NCBI GenBank assembly: GCA_021325255.1
Contig: JAJPHP010000050.1
Coordinates: 1-64,000, forward strand
Reading direction: 5' to 3'
Origin: Nitrososphaerota archaeon
GTDB lineage: Archaea > Thermoproteota > Nitrososphaeria > Nitrososphaerales > CADDZS01
DNA length: 64,000 nucleotides
Both the position numbers and the translations under genes were made by a program. This document shows, piece by piece, positions 18,081 through 26,166 of the stretch. Every line of letters begins with the position of its first letter. Position 1 is the stretch's first letter. The notes beneath the pieces were generated by a model that had not been told where the DNA came from, searched no databases, and saw nothing but the letters and a program-made list of their open reading frames with translations.

Positions 18081-19103
18081 CTACCCGAGCCTTATCTGCG
18101 GATCAACAACCACGTAAAGAATGTCGGCAACCAAGTTCGAAAGCACGATTATCACCGCAAAAACGATCGTGGTCGCAAGTATTCCCGGGTAGTCCTGCAC
18201 GATTAGGGCGGTGAATACGTATTGTCCCATCCCAGGATAGGAAAAAATGTTCTCGACAAAGATCGTCCCGGTTATGAGCCATGTCACTATGAGCGATGAG
18301 AGCGTGACAACTGAGATCATGGCGTTTCTCAATCCGTGTTTGAAAAACACAGTATTTTCCTTCAGCCCCTTGGCGCGGGCGGTCCGCACGTAGTTTGATC
18401 TCATGATGTCGAGCATCGAGCTTCTTAGAACCCTGACTACGACACCAAATGTGCCAAGTGCAAGCGCTAGGCTCGGCAGAATCACGTGCTGTATTGAGCT
18501 TACAAAGTAAACATAGTCCCCTTCTATGATAGAGTCTAGCATTGGGATGTAGGTTATGGGCTTCGGTGTAAGCAAACTTGGGTCGGCCGCGTTTCCGGTG
18601 GGAAGGAGATGAAAGAAGTAAGTAAAGACGATGAGCAGAACAAGCGCGATGAAGAATGCGGGCGAAGATATGCCCGCCAGATAGAAAGCCCTAATGCTCT
18701 TGTCAACCGGTCCGTGGTGGAAGCGGGCAGAGACAACGCCGAGCACCACACCAAGAACGATGCTAATTATTATCGCAAAGAATGCGATCTGGAGCGTGTA
18801 AGGAAAAGTCTGCACGATAACCTGACTGACTGGTACGAACCCCTTTGCCGGGGAGTACCCGAGATTTCCTTGCAACAGGCCTGTAATGTAGTAGTAGTAC
18901 TGAATGTAGAGTGGGTCCTTGAGATGATACTTGATGGTGTATAGTTGAACAAGTTGCGGATGTGACGAAGCAGTCCGGCCTAGCCATGCGTAGACCGGAT
19001 TCCCACCCAGACTGTGAGCGAGGATGAAAGTTATTGTTACTACTCCCAAGAGTACAAAGATGGCGAGAAACAGCCTGCGAAGTATAAAGCTCGCAGTATT
19101 CAT
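18081..19103 (-). CDS. ABC transporter permease, OppB/DppB type
   Basis: 340 residues with the expected six membrane helices, the N-terminal helix FILRRLFLAIFVLLGVVTITF and the OppB-type segment SNYVRTARAKGLKENTVFFKHGLRNA (EAA loop). The long periplasm-side loop after helix 1 (about 30-90) is normal. Lies in an operon with OppC, OppD and OppF downstream and the IolE-like gene about 140 bases upstream. Confidence 0.9.
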   Translation of the reverse strand: MNTASFILRRLFLAIFVLLGVVTITFILAHSLGGNPVYAWLGRTASSHPQLVQLYTIKYHLKDPLYIQYYYYITGLLQGNLGYSPAKGFVPVSQVIVQTFPYTLQIAFFAIIISIVLGVVLGVVSARFHHGPVDKSIRAFYLAGISSPAFFIALVLLIVFTYFFHLLPTGNAADPSLLTPKPITYIPMLDSIIEGDYVYFVSSIQHVILPSLALALGTFGVVVRVLRSSMLDIMRSNYVRTARAKGLKENTVFFKHGLRNAMISVVTLSSLIVTWLITGTIFVENIFSYPGMGQYVFTALIVQDYPGILATTIVFAVIIVLSNLVADILYVVVDPQIRLG

Positions 19104-19245
19104 TATAATTGAATGAGCCTCTGCGGTCTCGCTATATCTGGATTATTGAGAGAAACGATCCCCCATTTACTCAAGGCAGCAAATACTTTGCAGAGACGAT
19201 CTGATGGAATCGCCTTCTCTTAGTGTTCTCTTTTGCCCTATTTCT

Positions 19246-19980
19246 TCAAAGAAGTTTCCGTATGTAGTGATATCCTTCCTCGACGGACTGGTCTGGTGTT
19301 TGATCTCCAAGAGCTTCAATCTCGAGCATTACCTCGCCGCTGTATCCGACGTCTTTCAGTTTCTGCAACACTGATTGGAAGTTTATGATCCCACGGCCGA
19401 CGTCCACAAAGTCGCGCTTGAACCTGACCTCCTCCATAGGCAGCTTCGCCCTGAGGTCCTTCAAATGGACCAGCTTGATGCGGTCCGAGTACTTTTCAAT
19501 CGTTGCCTCTATGTCTAGTCCCGCCGCGACGCCGTGGGCCGTGTCTAGACAGAAACTGAGGTCTCTCATCGAGCTCATCGCCTTGCTGATGTCGGAACTT
19601 GTCTGAAAGGCAGATCTCAATTCGTTGTGTAAGAGGGCCGTCACCCCGCTTGCAGTTGCGGTCTCCACGAACCTTCGCAGTTTAGGAACAGCGAGTTTCT
19701 TGTCTCCGTAGATTGAGACCCAGATCAAGGGAGTACCGGATACCTTCGCCCACTTGATCCTAGTTAGAGCGCCAGGAGAGAAAGTTCCCCCGTTTTCCAG
19801 CCCCGACTTTTCCACGAGAGGCTTTACGAGCTCTGGTCTATCCTTTAGGGCCTGGGGAAGGATCCCGTACTCGAGCCCAACGCCTTCGAATCCAATCTTC
19901 TTGATCTTGGAAAGAACGAGAGACAGCTTCCTCGGCGAATCCAGCTTTCCCCAAGGGAAGGTTGTAACTGAGAGTTTCAT
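19246..19980 (-). CDS. sugar isomerase/epimerase-type TIM barrel, probable inosose dehydratase (IolE-like)
   Basis: 244 residues from ATG 19980 (MKLSVTTFPWG); an upstream in-frame start at 20013 adds 11 residues without family support. The AP-endonuclease-2/xylose-isomerase-like barrel shows the metal ligands Glu120 (LLHNE), Asp146 (CLDTAH), His172 (LVHLKD) and a C-terminal Glu in VMLEIE. Members include IolE (inosose dehydratase), IolI (inosose isomerase) and various epimerases. The barrel is shorter than bacterial IolE (about 300 residues), so the name rests on context: it is the only candidate for the dehydration of scyllo-inosose in an otherwise complete set. It sits inside the transporter operon, between the binding protein and the permeases. 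Confidence 0.75.
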   Translation of the reverse strand: MKLSVTTFPWGKLDSPRKLSLVLSKIKKIGFEGVGLEYGILPQALKDRPELVKPLVEKSGLENGGTFSPGALTRIKWAKVSGTPLIWVSIYGDKKLAVPKLRRFVETATASGVTALLHNELRSAFQTSSDISKAMSSMRDLSFCLDTAHGVAAGLDIEATIEKYSDRIKLVHLKDLRAKLPMEEVRFKRDFVDVGRGIINFQSVLQKLKDVGYSGEVMLEIEALGDQTPDQSVEEGYHYIRKLL

Positions 19981-20046
19981 GACTGGATTTCCCTCTTTGC
20001 TACTCTTCCACACTTATTCGCTTGCAACGAGATACTGCGAGTTGCT

Positions 20047-22107
20047 CTAACCGCTGGACACGAAGGTAATCGTGTTGAAGATAGCTGTCGAGCTCTGACC
20101 AGTGTACACTGGGTCAAGGAGCATGCTCTTCACGATGTTCTTGTTCCACACGATCGAGCCGGCTCCAAAGACTAATTTCAGCGTGCCGAGCGGGATGTAG
20201 GGCGCGTCATTGTAGAATTGCGCCTGCGCGGCCGTGCAGTCAGAGATCAATGTGGAGTTGCTCGCACCGTTTGTCCAGTCGTTCACGCACGTCTGGACGG
20301 TGGGATTCGAATATATGGCCCAGTTGTTAGAATTCGTCTGGTTGTTTGCGAACAGGAGCCACGCATCTGCAGGGTCAGGAGCAGCCGGAGCGAATGTTCC
20401 GGTGCCAAACCAACTCATCTGAGCTATGGTCTGGGACTGGTTCTTTGCAGCAGAGTACGAACAGGTTCCGCCGGTGTATGGACACTGATATTGGCTTGGC
20501 TCTGTAACCTCGATGTTGAGATTGATCCCGATCTGTGAAAGATCAGCCTGAACAATCTCAGCGGTCGCTTCGCAGTAGCTGCACCCAGCCACCACCCTGA
20601 ATTCTAGCGGCGGGAACTTTGAAGTGTCAATGTGGGCGTTGGAGAGTATCTGTTGCGCCTGTGAAACGTTGTACTGGTAAGGCGTGTGGTTCCCAAGGTT
20701 GTAATAAGCTGTTTGAGCCGGATACTCTGGAAACACCAGCGGCACCAAGCCTCCAAAGAACACTTTCTGTGAAATGTCGGTGTAGTTTATGGCGTGCACG
20801 ATCGCCTGACGAACTGCGGTGATGTTTGTCGGATACCTCTGAGTGTTCATGGCCATCCCGACGAACAGCATTGACTTGTCTGGCATTGTAAAGTAGGAAT
20901 ACGTGTTCGGATTGTTCTGAACCAGTGGCCAGTCTTGAGACAGTATTGCTGCTACTTGCGCAGAGCCAGAGCTGAGGTCAGAGTATCGTGTGACGTCGTC
21001 TTGGACCCACTTGACAATCACTGTCTTTGCGTGTCCAGGATCAAGGTACGGGTTTGCCTGAATCTGGGCTGCCGTCAGGTTCGCTCCCCAGTAGGTCGGG
21101 CTCTGTGTGAACTGGACGAAGGCATTCTCCTGGACATTCGTCACCTCATACGGCCCGGTCCCCGGAATCGGGTGCTGGTTGAAGTATGTGTTGATCTGTG
21201 CCGGAGTTCCGAATCCACCGTGCGTCAAGAGCCACTGCGTATCGAAAATCAGACCCGTGTAGACCGGAAAGAGCTCCGGGAAGAATTGGAATGCATTCTT
21301 TAGATGGAAAACAATCGTGCTCGAGTTTGTAACGTAGATCGGCCACGAGGAGTTTTGCATGATTGAGAGGAGCTGCTGTGGCGGATTTATCAAGGAAGTA
21401 CTGCTCTGGTTCATCAGGGCAAGCGTTGCAGGACCAAAGTTCGCGGTCGACATATCAAACACGTTGTAAGAGAGCATCCACGACGAGCTGTTTGCCGACA
21501 GGTAGTAGAAACCGTACATCTCGCCCCACACCTGATAGGAGTTGAGCGGGTTCCCGTCGGAGAATTTCACGCCCGGCCTCAGATTGAAAGAATAGATGGT
21601 TCCGTTGGACGAGACCGTCCAGCTCGTTGCGAGCATTGGGAGCACTTGGACGTTGCCTTGGCCGTAGAGTGATGAACCGTTCACCGTCACGAGTGATTGA
21701 TAAACTGTGTAAGTGAGCCAGTTTGGATAAGGAATCTCTCCCAAGGCGGTCAGCTGGTTCAGGTCGCCCGCGGGCCAGAAAACGTCATCAATCGTGAGTT
21801 GCTGTCTGAAAGCAGTTCCGCCGGTTGACGTAGAGGTCGAGCCAGAACCTGTTGACGTGCTGCTGCTGGACGAACTTTGCGTGCCTGAAGACGTACTTCC
21901 AGTTGCCGAAGTCTGGCTGCTGGCCGATGACGACGAGGTAACGCTGCTTGAAGAGGAAGACGAAGTTGTCGTGGTGGTACTGCTGCCGCCGGAGGTTGCG
22001 ATTAACACTCCGGCAACTCCCACAACTATTATGATTACTACGATGATTACAACCGCTACAGTTCTGGCTATTCCGACAATTTTCCGTCGCAGAGCAGAAT
22101 TGTTCAT
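20047..22107 (-). CDS. membrane-anchored ABC solute-binding protein, family 5 (SBP_bac_5)
   Basis: 686 residues. A positively charged N-terminus precedes one helix (about 12-36), followed by a Ser/Thr-rich linker (about 38-95) that is likely glycosylated, then the large binding domain with typical motifs YSFNLRPGVKFSDG, GTGPYEV and VRQAIVHAINY. There is no lipobox Cys, so anchoring is by the helix, as is usual in archaea. Family 5 proteins bind peptides, and in archaea also oligosaccharides such as cellobiose. Gene context (IolE-like gene next downstream, inositol enzymes on both sides) suggests inositol or an inositol derivative as ligand; this is inference. Two internal Cys pairs (AGCSYC, QCPYTGGTC) may form disulfides. 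Confidence 0.88.
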   Translation of the reverse strand: MNNSALRRKIVGIARTVAVVIIVVIIIVVGVAGVLIATSGGSSTTTTTSSSSSSSVTSSSSASSQTSATGSTSSGTQSSSSSSTSTGSGSTSTSTGGTAFRQQLTIDDVFWPAGDLNQLTALGEIPYPNWLTYTVYQSLVTVNGSSLYGQGNVQVLPMLATSWTVSSNGTIYSFNLRPGVKFSDGNPLNSYQVWGEMYGFYYLSANSSSWMLSYNVFDMSTANFGPATLALMNQSSTSLINPPQQLLSIMQNSSWPIYVTNSSTIVFHLKNAFQFFPELFPVYTGLIFDTQWLLTHGGFGTPAQINTYFNQHPIPGTGPYEVTNVQENAFVQFTQSPTYWGANLTAAQIQANPYLDPGHAKTVIVKWVQDDVTRYSDLSSGSAQVAAILSQDWPLVQNNPNTYSYFTMPDKSMLFVGMAMNTQRYPTNITAVRQAIVHAINYTDISQKVFFGGLVPLVFPEYPAQTAYYNLGNHTPYQYNVSQAQQILSNAHIDTSKFPPLEFRVVAGCSYCEATAEIVQADLSQIGINLNIEVTEPSQYQCPYTGGTCSYSAAKNQSQTIAQMSWFGTGTFAPAAPDPADAWLLFANNQTNSNNWAIYSNPTVQTCVNDWTNGASNSTLISDCTAAQAQFYNDAPYIPLGTLKLVFGAGSIVWNKNIVKSMLLDPVYTGQSSTAIFNTITFVSSG

Positions 22108-22140
22108 GGAGAAGGGACTTTTTCTCCCCGATTGATTATT

Positions 22141-22152
22141 CTATTTATAGTA
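22141..22152 (-). promoter_or_regulatory. TATA box for the binding-protein/transporter operon
   Basis: On the minus strand the sequence reads TACTATAAATAG, a near-consensus archaeal TATA box centred about 38 bases before the ATG at 22107. Transcription should begin within about 10-15 bases of the start codon. It is probably the main promoter of the transporter operon. Confidence 0.65.
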
Positions 22153-22378
22153 TTGGAACGTCGCCCTGAAACTGGCACGAAAAACTCATTCTGCCCCATG
22201 TCAAGTCTCGAGAAAAAGTCTCCATTAGAGGTCCCAGAAACTTGGTAGCAGAGAGAATGTCTGCCCGGGCAGATTTTTGCATTCGCATATTTGGGAGGCT
22301 TTGACAAATCTCACCGCACGCCATCAAAAAACTCTGCTTGGGAGAAAATGCCGAATCAGTGAGGAAAAGTGTGGCAAC

Positions 22379-22607
22379 CTATACTTTTGTGCGCACTTTT
22401 CTCAGGAACCTTCCCGATGTCTCCATGCCTTCAAGAATGTCTGTGTGACTACCGCTCAGCCTCGACCAATGCTCGTGGCGAATCTTCCATTCTCCGTTTC
22501 TCCTCAGCAGGATTATCGTACCGCCAGTTCGCATCTTCAATTCCCTTCCATGATAGGATCCTGAGTAGCTGAGATTCAGGGTCGTCAGGGCCACGTCTCC
22601 GAGGAGT
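22379..22607 (-). pseudogene. C-terminal half of an NTF2/SnoaL-like domain, out of frame with the ParB-like gene
   Basis: This frame reads ELLGDVALTTLNLSYSG, RELKMRTGGTIILLRR and GEWKIRHEHWSRL, which are the final strands of an NTF2/SnoaL-like fold. The first half of the same fold (LRLIHSGDFKSVEDM, FDDGFTLFSAFPPFE) ends the ParB-like frame at 22608. Adding two bases near 22604 would fuse them into one protein of about 385 residues. The GTG at 22594 is therefore not a convincing start. Confidence 0.7.
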
Positions 22608-23540
22608 TCAACTTAAGTCGGTCACCTTACATGTCAATTTCGGGGCGCATTCGTAGGACCAATTCTTCACCTTTGAGATGGCGTACCCCTTCTCCACCTT
22701 CTCAAAAGGGGGAAAAGCACTGAACAACGTGAACCCATCGTCGAAGATTCGCATGTCTTCAACAGACTTGAAATCGCCGCTGTGTATCAGACGAAGCTTG
22801 TTTACAATCAGACTGAGGATTTGCTGCCTCTGGTTATATTCGTACGAGTTCGTAGAGGGCGCTGGAGAGGAATTGATATCATCAACCCTTTCCGCTGCAA
22901 GATCCTCGGAATCTGATTTGAACCAGCTGCGCAGTCTGTCAACAATATTTGTCAGCTCCCTGACCGAGATATTTTCCTTTGCAACTTTTCCAAGGAGATC
23001 CTTCCGAGTTCCGATGTCTTTTACCCGTAGGAGAACACGCGCATGGTGCTCCGTCACCTTGTGAAGCCATCCGACGACCTCGGGTTCTGAGGCAAGATAA
23101 TCTGAGTCAAACAGCCCTAACATTGAGACGTAGTTTCCGATGTGGGTCTTTGAAAATCCGAACAGCTCGCCAATCTGCTGGTAGGTAAGGTGGAAATCCT
23201 TGTTCAGCCTCTTGAAAGTAACAGCCTTTTCGTAGTCCGAGAGTTCCTCCCTTTCGAGGTTCTCAATAAGAGATTGGAAGATCATCTGGGACTCGTCCGC
23301 CTGGATAATTTCCGCCTTGATGGATTTCCATCCAAGATTCTTTGCCGCCAAGAACCGACGATGCCCGTACACGAGTTCATATTTCCCTTCGTGCTTGGGG
23401 GAGGAACGAACCTTGACCGCAACTAATTGGCCGTGTTTTCCGAGAGAAGTGCTCATCCGGCGAATGTTTGAATCTGAGTACTGCGTCCTTGAATTATATG
23501 GGTTCCATTCTATGGACTCGATGGGTAGCTCAGTTTCCAA
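22608..23540 (-). CDS. ParB/Spo0J-like DNA-binding regulator with truncated NTF2-like tail
   Basis: 310 residues. The N-terminal ParB/sulfiredoxin-type domain (about 1-100) has LPIESIEWNPYNSR, SLGKHGQLVAVKV and YGHRRFLAAKNLGW (the GxRR box). A KorB-type HTH follows (about 110-190: LTYQQIGELFGFSKTHIGNYVS). From about residue 240 it enters an NTF2/SnoaL-like domain that is cut off by a stop and continues in another frame downstream. It is not next to ParA and the window shows no origin, so a role as a transcription regulator of the inositol/transport genes is more likely than chromosome partition. It lies upstream of, and on the same strand as, the binding-protein gene. ATG start. Confidence 0.8.
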   Translation of the reverse strand: METELPIESIEWNPYNSRTQYSDSNIRRMSTSLGKHGQLVAVKVRSSPKHEGKYELVYGHRRFLAAKNLGWKSIKAEIIQADESQMIFQSLIENLEREELSDYEKAVTFKRLNKDFHLTYQQIGELFGFSKTHIGNYVSMLGLFDSDYLASEPEVVGWLHKVTEHHARVLLRVKDIGTRKDLLGKVAKENISVRELTNIVDRLRSWFKSDSEDLAAERVDDINSSPAPSTNSYEYNQRQQILSLIVNKLRLIHSGDFKSVEDMRIFDDGFTLFSAFPPFEKVEKGYAISKVKNWSYECAPKLTCKVTDLS

Positions 23541-24104
23541 ACAACTAGTCTGCTCAGGGGAGCCCTTCAGACCTAATAAGCGTTATAGCTTTTGAGAGGC
23601 TCGAAAAGTCAACTCGACTTGTATTTCCGCAAATTATCATCATTTTCTTTTGGGACAACGATAACTCCAAAAAAATACATCTTACGCTTCTTGCGTCGTA
23701 TACCGGGAAGATAAGAAAACAATCACATGTGCGTTGAGCACCTCCGATATCTTTGACACGATTTACAATTGTCTCGTGACAAGAGGAAGAAACGATTCTA
23801 ACTCATTACCAAGATATATCCTTGTCTTGGATGATATCTCATCATCGTTTGAAATCATAACCCATATGTAATGAGTTCATATAGTAAAATCCGAGCATCT
23901 CTTTCACACAGGCGCTCTTTTTTCATCGCATCTTCAACTACGTTGAAGATGCGCATTTCTTGCAGCTTTCATCAATGAAGATTTGAAATTCATTATTTGT
24001 GGTCTTGGGTACAGTTTATCGTGACGGTATCCTTGTAGCGATGTAGAACCCTTAAAACCAAAGTCGCGAAAGCGTTTGAGCTTGTAGAGACAAAGAATCA
24101 AAAA
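23541..24104. other. divergent control region between ParB-like gene and IolG gene
   Basis: No gene is supported. The region is AT-rich, holds one perfect 11-bp hairpin (23928-23952), and separates the minus-strand regulator/transport genes from the plus-strand iolG-aldolase-iolD-iolC operon. A weak TATA-like CCTTAAAACC lies about 50 bases before the IolG start. It is the best place to look for operators of an inositol-responsive regulator. Confidence 0.5.
23928..23952. repeat. perfect 11-bp inverted repeat upstream of iolG
   Basis: GCATCTTCAAC (23928-23938), loop TAC, GTTGAAGATGC (23942-23952). The arms are fully complementary. Located about 150 bases before the IolG start in a region with no gene, it could be an operator for a dimeric regulator or a transcript hairpin. 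Confidence 0.6.
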
Positions 24105-25133
24105 ATGCCAGATGTGAAAAGAAAAGTTGGCTTTGGAGTGGTCGGCGTCGGAGCCATGGGAAGAGTCCACGCCGAAAACCTAGCGTTGAATATACCGGAG
24201 GCCAGACTTGTAGCCATAGCGGACACATTCGTAGAGCCCGCCAAGAAACTTGCTTCAAACCTCGGAGTCGAATCTGTGTATTCTGATTTCGGTGGGCTAA
24301 TTGACGACAAGGGCGTGGAGGCGATACTCATGGCCGTGCCACCTTATTTGAAAAAGGATATGATCGTCAGGGCTGCGAGGGCGGGGAAACACGTCTTTGT
24401 CGAAAAGCCGATGACGCTCTCCTCAAATGATGCGGATGAAATTATTGCCGAGACTGACAGGGCAGGAGTGAAAATCCAAGTCGGATACCAGCGAAGGTTC
24501 GACAACTCGTTCCGCCGCGTCGAGACCGCAATTAACGAGGGCAAGATAGGAAAGATTCTCCTAATGTCCTCACATACGCGAGACCCTCCCGGACTATCGC
24601 CTAACTATTATCTAGACTTTGCAAAGAGCGGCGGTATTATGGCAGACACTTGCAGCCACGACTTTGACGTGATCAGATGGCTCTCAAAGTCCGAGGTCAC
24701 AAAGGTCTACGCCGACGGCGAAATTCTCGTTTATCACAAGGAACTCGATCCATCTGGGATCCCCGACCACGTTGTCGTCACCCTGACTCTCGAGGGGGGA
24801 GCGATGGCTCACGTTGATTCCTCCGCATACGCGGTCTACGGATACGACGTGCAGGCCGAGGTCCTTGGGATGAATGGTGCAGCGTTTGTCGGCATTGGCG
24901 AGAGGTACGCGACCGCCATCCTCGACGAGCGCGGCCATCATGGTGAGTACCCCGCTTCGTACACTGAGAGGTTCGGACAAGCCTATCACGACGAAGTGGA
25001 AGATTTTGCAAGGTGCATTTTGGAGAATAGAACTCCAAGAGTTACGGCAAGGGACGGCAAGGCCGCGGTCGAAATTGGATTTGCTGCTGACGAATCCATG
25101 CGAAGGAAAGCGCCAGTGACTATCAAGCGCTGA
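24105..25133 (+). CDS. iolG: inositol 2-dehydrogenase-like oxidoreductase (Gfo/Idh/MocA family)
   Basis: 342 residues. N-terminal Rossmann domain with GVGAMGRVHAEN (about 12-25), the family EKP motif with Lys101 (FVEKPM), and C-terminal residues Asp181 and His185 in DTCSHDFD; Lys, Asp and His in this spacing form the IolG catalytic set. GYQRRFDNSF is also close to the GFMRRFD of inositol dehydrogenases. IolG oxidises myo-inositol to scyllo-inosose with NAD. It is the first gene of a four-gene operon with the aldolase, IolD and IolC. The family has other polyol and sugar substrates, but the neighbours favour inositol. Confidence 0.88.
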   Translation: MPDVKRKVGFGVVGVGAMGRVHAENLALNIPEARLVAIADTFVEPAKKLASNLGVESVYSDFGGLIDDKGVEAILMAVPPYLKKDMIVRAARAGKHVFVEKPMTLSSNDADEIIAETDRAGVKIQVGYQRRFDNSFRRVETAINEGKIGKILLMSSHTRDPPGLSPNYYLDFAKSGGIMADTCSHDFDVIRWLSKSEVTKVYADGEILVYHKELDPSGIPDHVVVTLTLEGGAMAHVDSSAYAVYGYDVQAEVLGMNGAAFVGIGERYATAILDERGHHGEYPASYTERFGQAYHDEVEDFARCILENRTPRVTARDGKAAVEIGFAADESMRRKAPVTIKR

Positions 25134-25241
25134 GAGCGAGAGAATGCGCTCTACCATTCCTCTCTCCCGCGGAGAAGATAAATCCGATGAAATATACTCC
25201 GAGCCAGCCGAGAATGAGTATCCCTAATTTTTTCCCAAGCA

Positions 25242-26141
25242 GTGGATGAGATAGAAGTAGAAATGTCAAAGGAAAGACCCACTAATTCGCCAAGTGCTTT
25301 GAACGAAACAAGGTTCAGCGTTCTCCCTCCGACTTCCCTCGTCGGAAAGCAGCTTCGTCTTGAGAGAGTTTTCGCAAGGGATTCTCGATCCGTGATCTTT
25401 GCAATGGACCATGGCGTAGAGCGTGGACCCAGCGTATTCCCAGGTAGCGCTCTAAATCCGAGAGACATAATCTCAAAGGTCGTAGAGGCGGGCGTTGACG
25501 CTGCAATGCTCACGAAGGGGACAGCGAGGGCAACGCATGACATATGGAGAAACAAGATCGGACTTGTCATGAAGATCAGCGGCAAGAGCGAACTGCGCTC
25601 AAAGGAAAGCCAAGCGCTTCAAAGCCCAATCGGGGCGGTGGAGGAGGCAGTCGCGCTCGGGGCGGACGCCGTTGCTACGACGGTCTACTGGGGATCGAAA
25701 TTCGAGGACGTTATGATGGAGCGATTTCTTTCAACATCGAGAGCGTGCGAAAGGTTTGGTATGCCGGTGCTTCAACTTGCGTACCCCAGAGTCGAGGGCA
25801 AGACCAACAGCGAGGTCGAGGTAGTCAGCTACGCGGCGAGGCTTGCTTTCGAAACAGGAGCAGACGCTATCAAGACTTACTACACCGGCGACACCGAGAG
25901 TTTCTCAAAGGTGGTAGCTTCGGCGGGAGGCGTCCCAGTACTGTTGAGCGGTGGACAGGCAAGTGATGATCCGCTGAAATTTCTGGGCGAGGTAGCAAGC
26001 GTCATGGCCGCGGGGGCGAAGGGCGTAGTCGTCGGGCGTAACGTTTTCCAGAACAAGAACCCTTCTGCCATGGCAAGGGCGGTCATCAAGGTCGTCCACG
26101 ACGAGTGGTCTCCCGAGAAGGCAGAAAGCCTTCTGAGGTAG
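25242..26141 (+). CDS. class I DhnA/FbaB-type aldolase, probable IolJ replacement
   Basis: 299 residues from GTG 25242; ATG at 25263 is an equally good start and a TATA-like AAATATAC lies about 50-60 bases upstream. The DhnA-type barrel shows AMDHGVERGP with Asp56 near the phosphate/base region, VLQLAYPR, the Schiff-base Lys211 in GADAIKTYYTGD, and a phosphate loop LLSGG with VVGRNVFQ near the end. These aldolases use a lysine Schiff base instead of zinc. Bacterial IolJ, which splits 2-deoxy-5-keto-gluconate 6-phosphate into DHAP and malonate semialdehyde, is a class II enzyme. Its place between IolG and IolD makes this protein the likely non-homologous substitute. The specific reaction is inference. 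Confidence 0.8.
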   Translation: MDEIEVEMSKERPTNSPSALNETRFSVLPPTSLVGKQLRLERVFARDSRSVIFAMDHGVERGPSVFPGSALNPRDIISKVVEAGVDAAMLTKGTARATHDIWRNKIGLVMKISGKSELRSKESQALQSPIGAVEEAVALGADAVATTVYWGSKFEDVMMERFLSTSRACERFGMPVLQLAYPRVEGKTNSEVEVVSYAARLAFETGADAIKTYYTGDTESFSKVVASAGGVPVLLSGGQASDDPLKFLGEVASVMAAGAKGVVVGRNVFQNKNPSAMARAVIKVVHDEWSPEKAESLLR

Positions 26142-26166
26142 CTCTCAACCTATGAAAATATAGAGG

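Noticed and set aside
22608..23540. ParB-like gene as a chromosome partition gene marking an origin
   Set aside because: No ParA, no repeated parS-like sites and no Cdc6/Orc1 gene are seen; regulator role is more likely.
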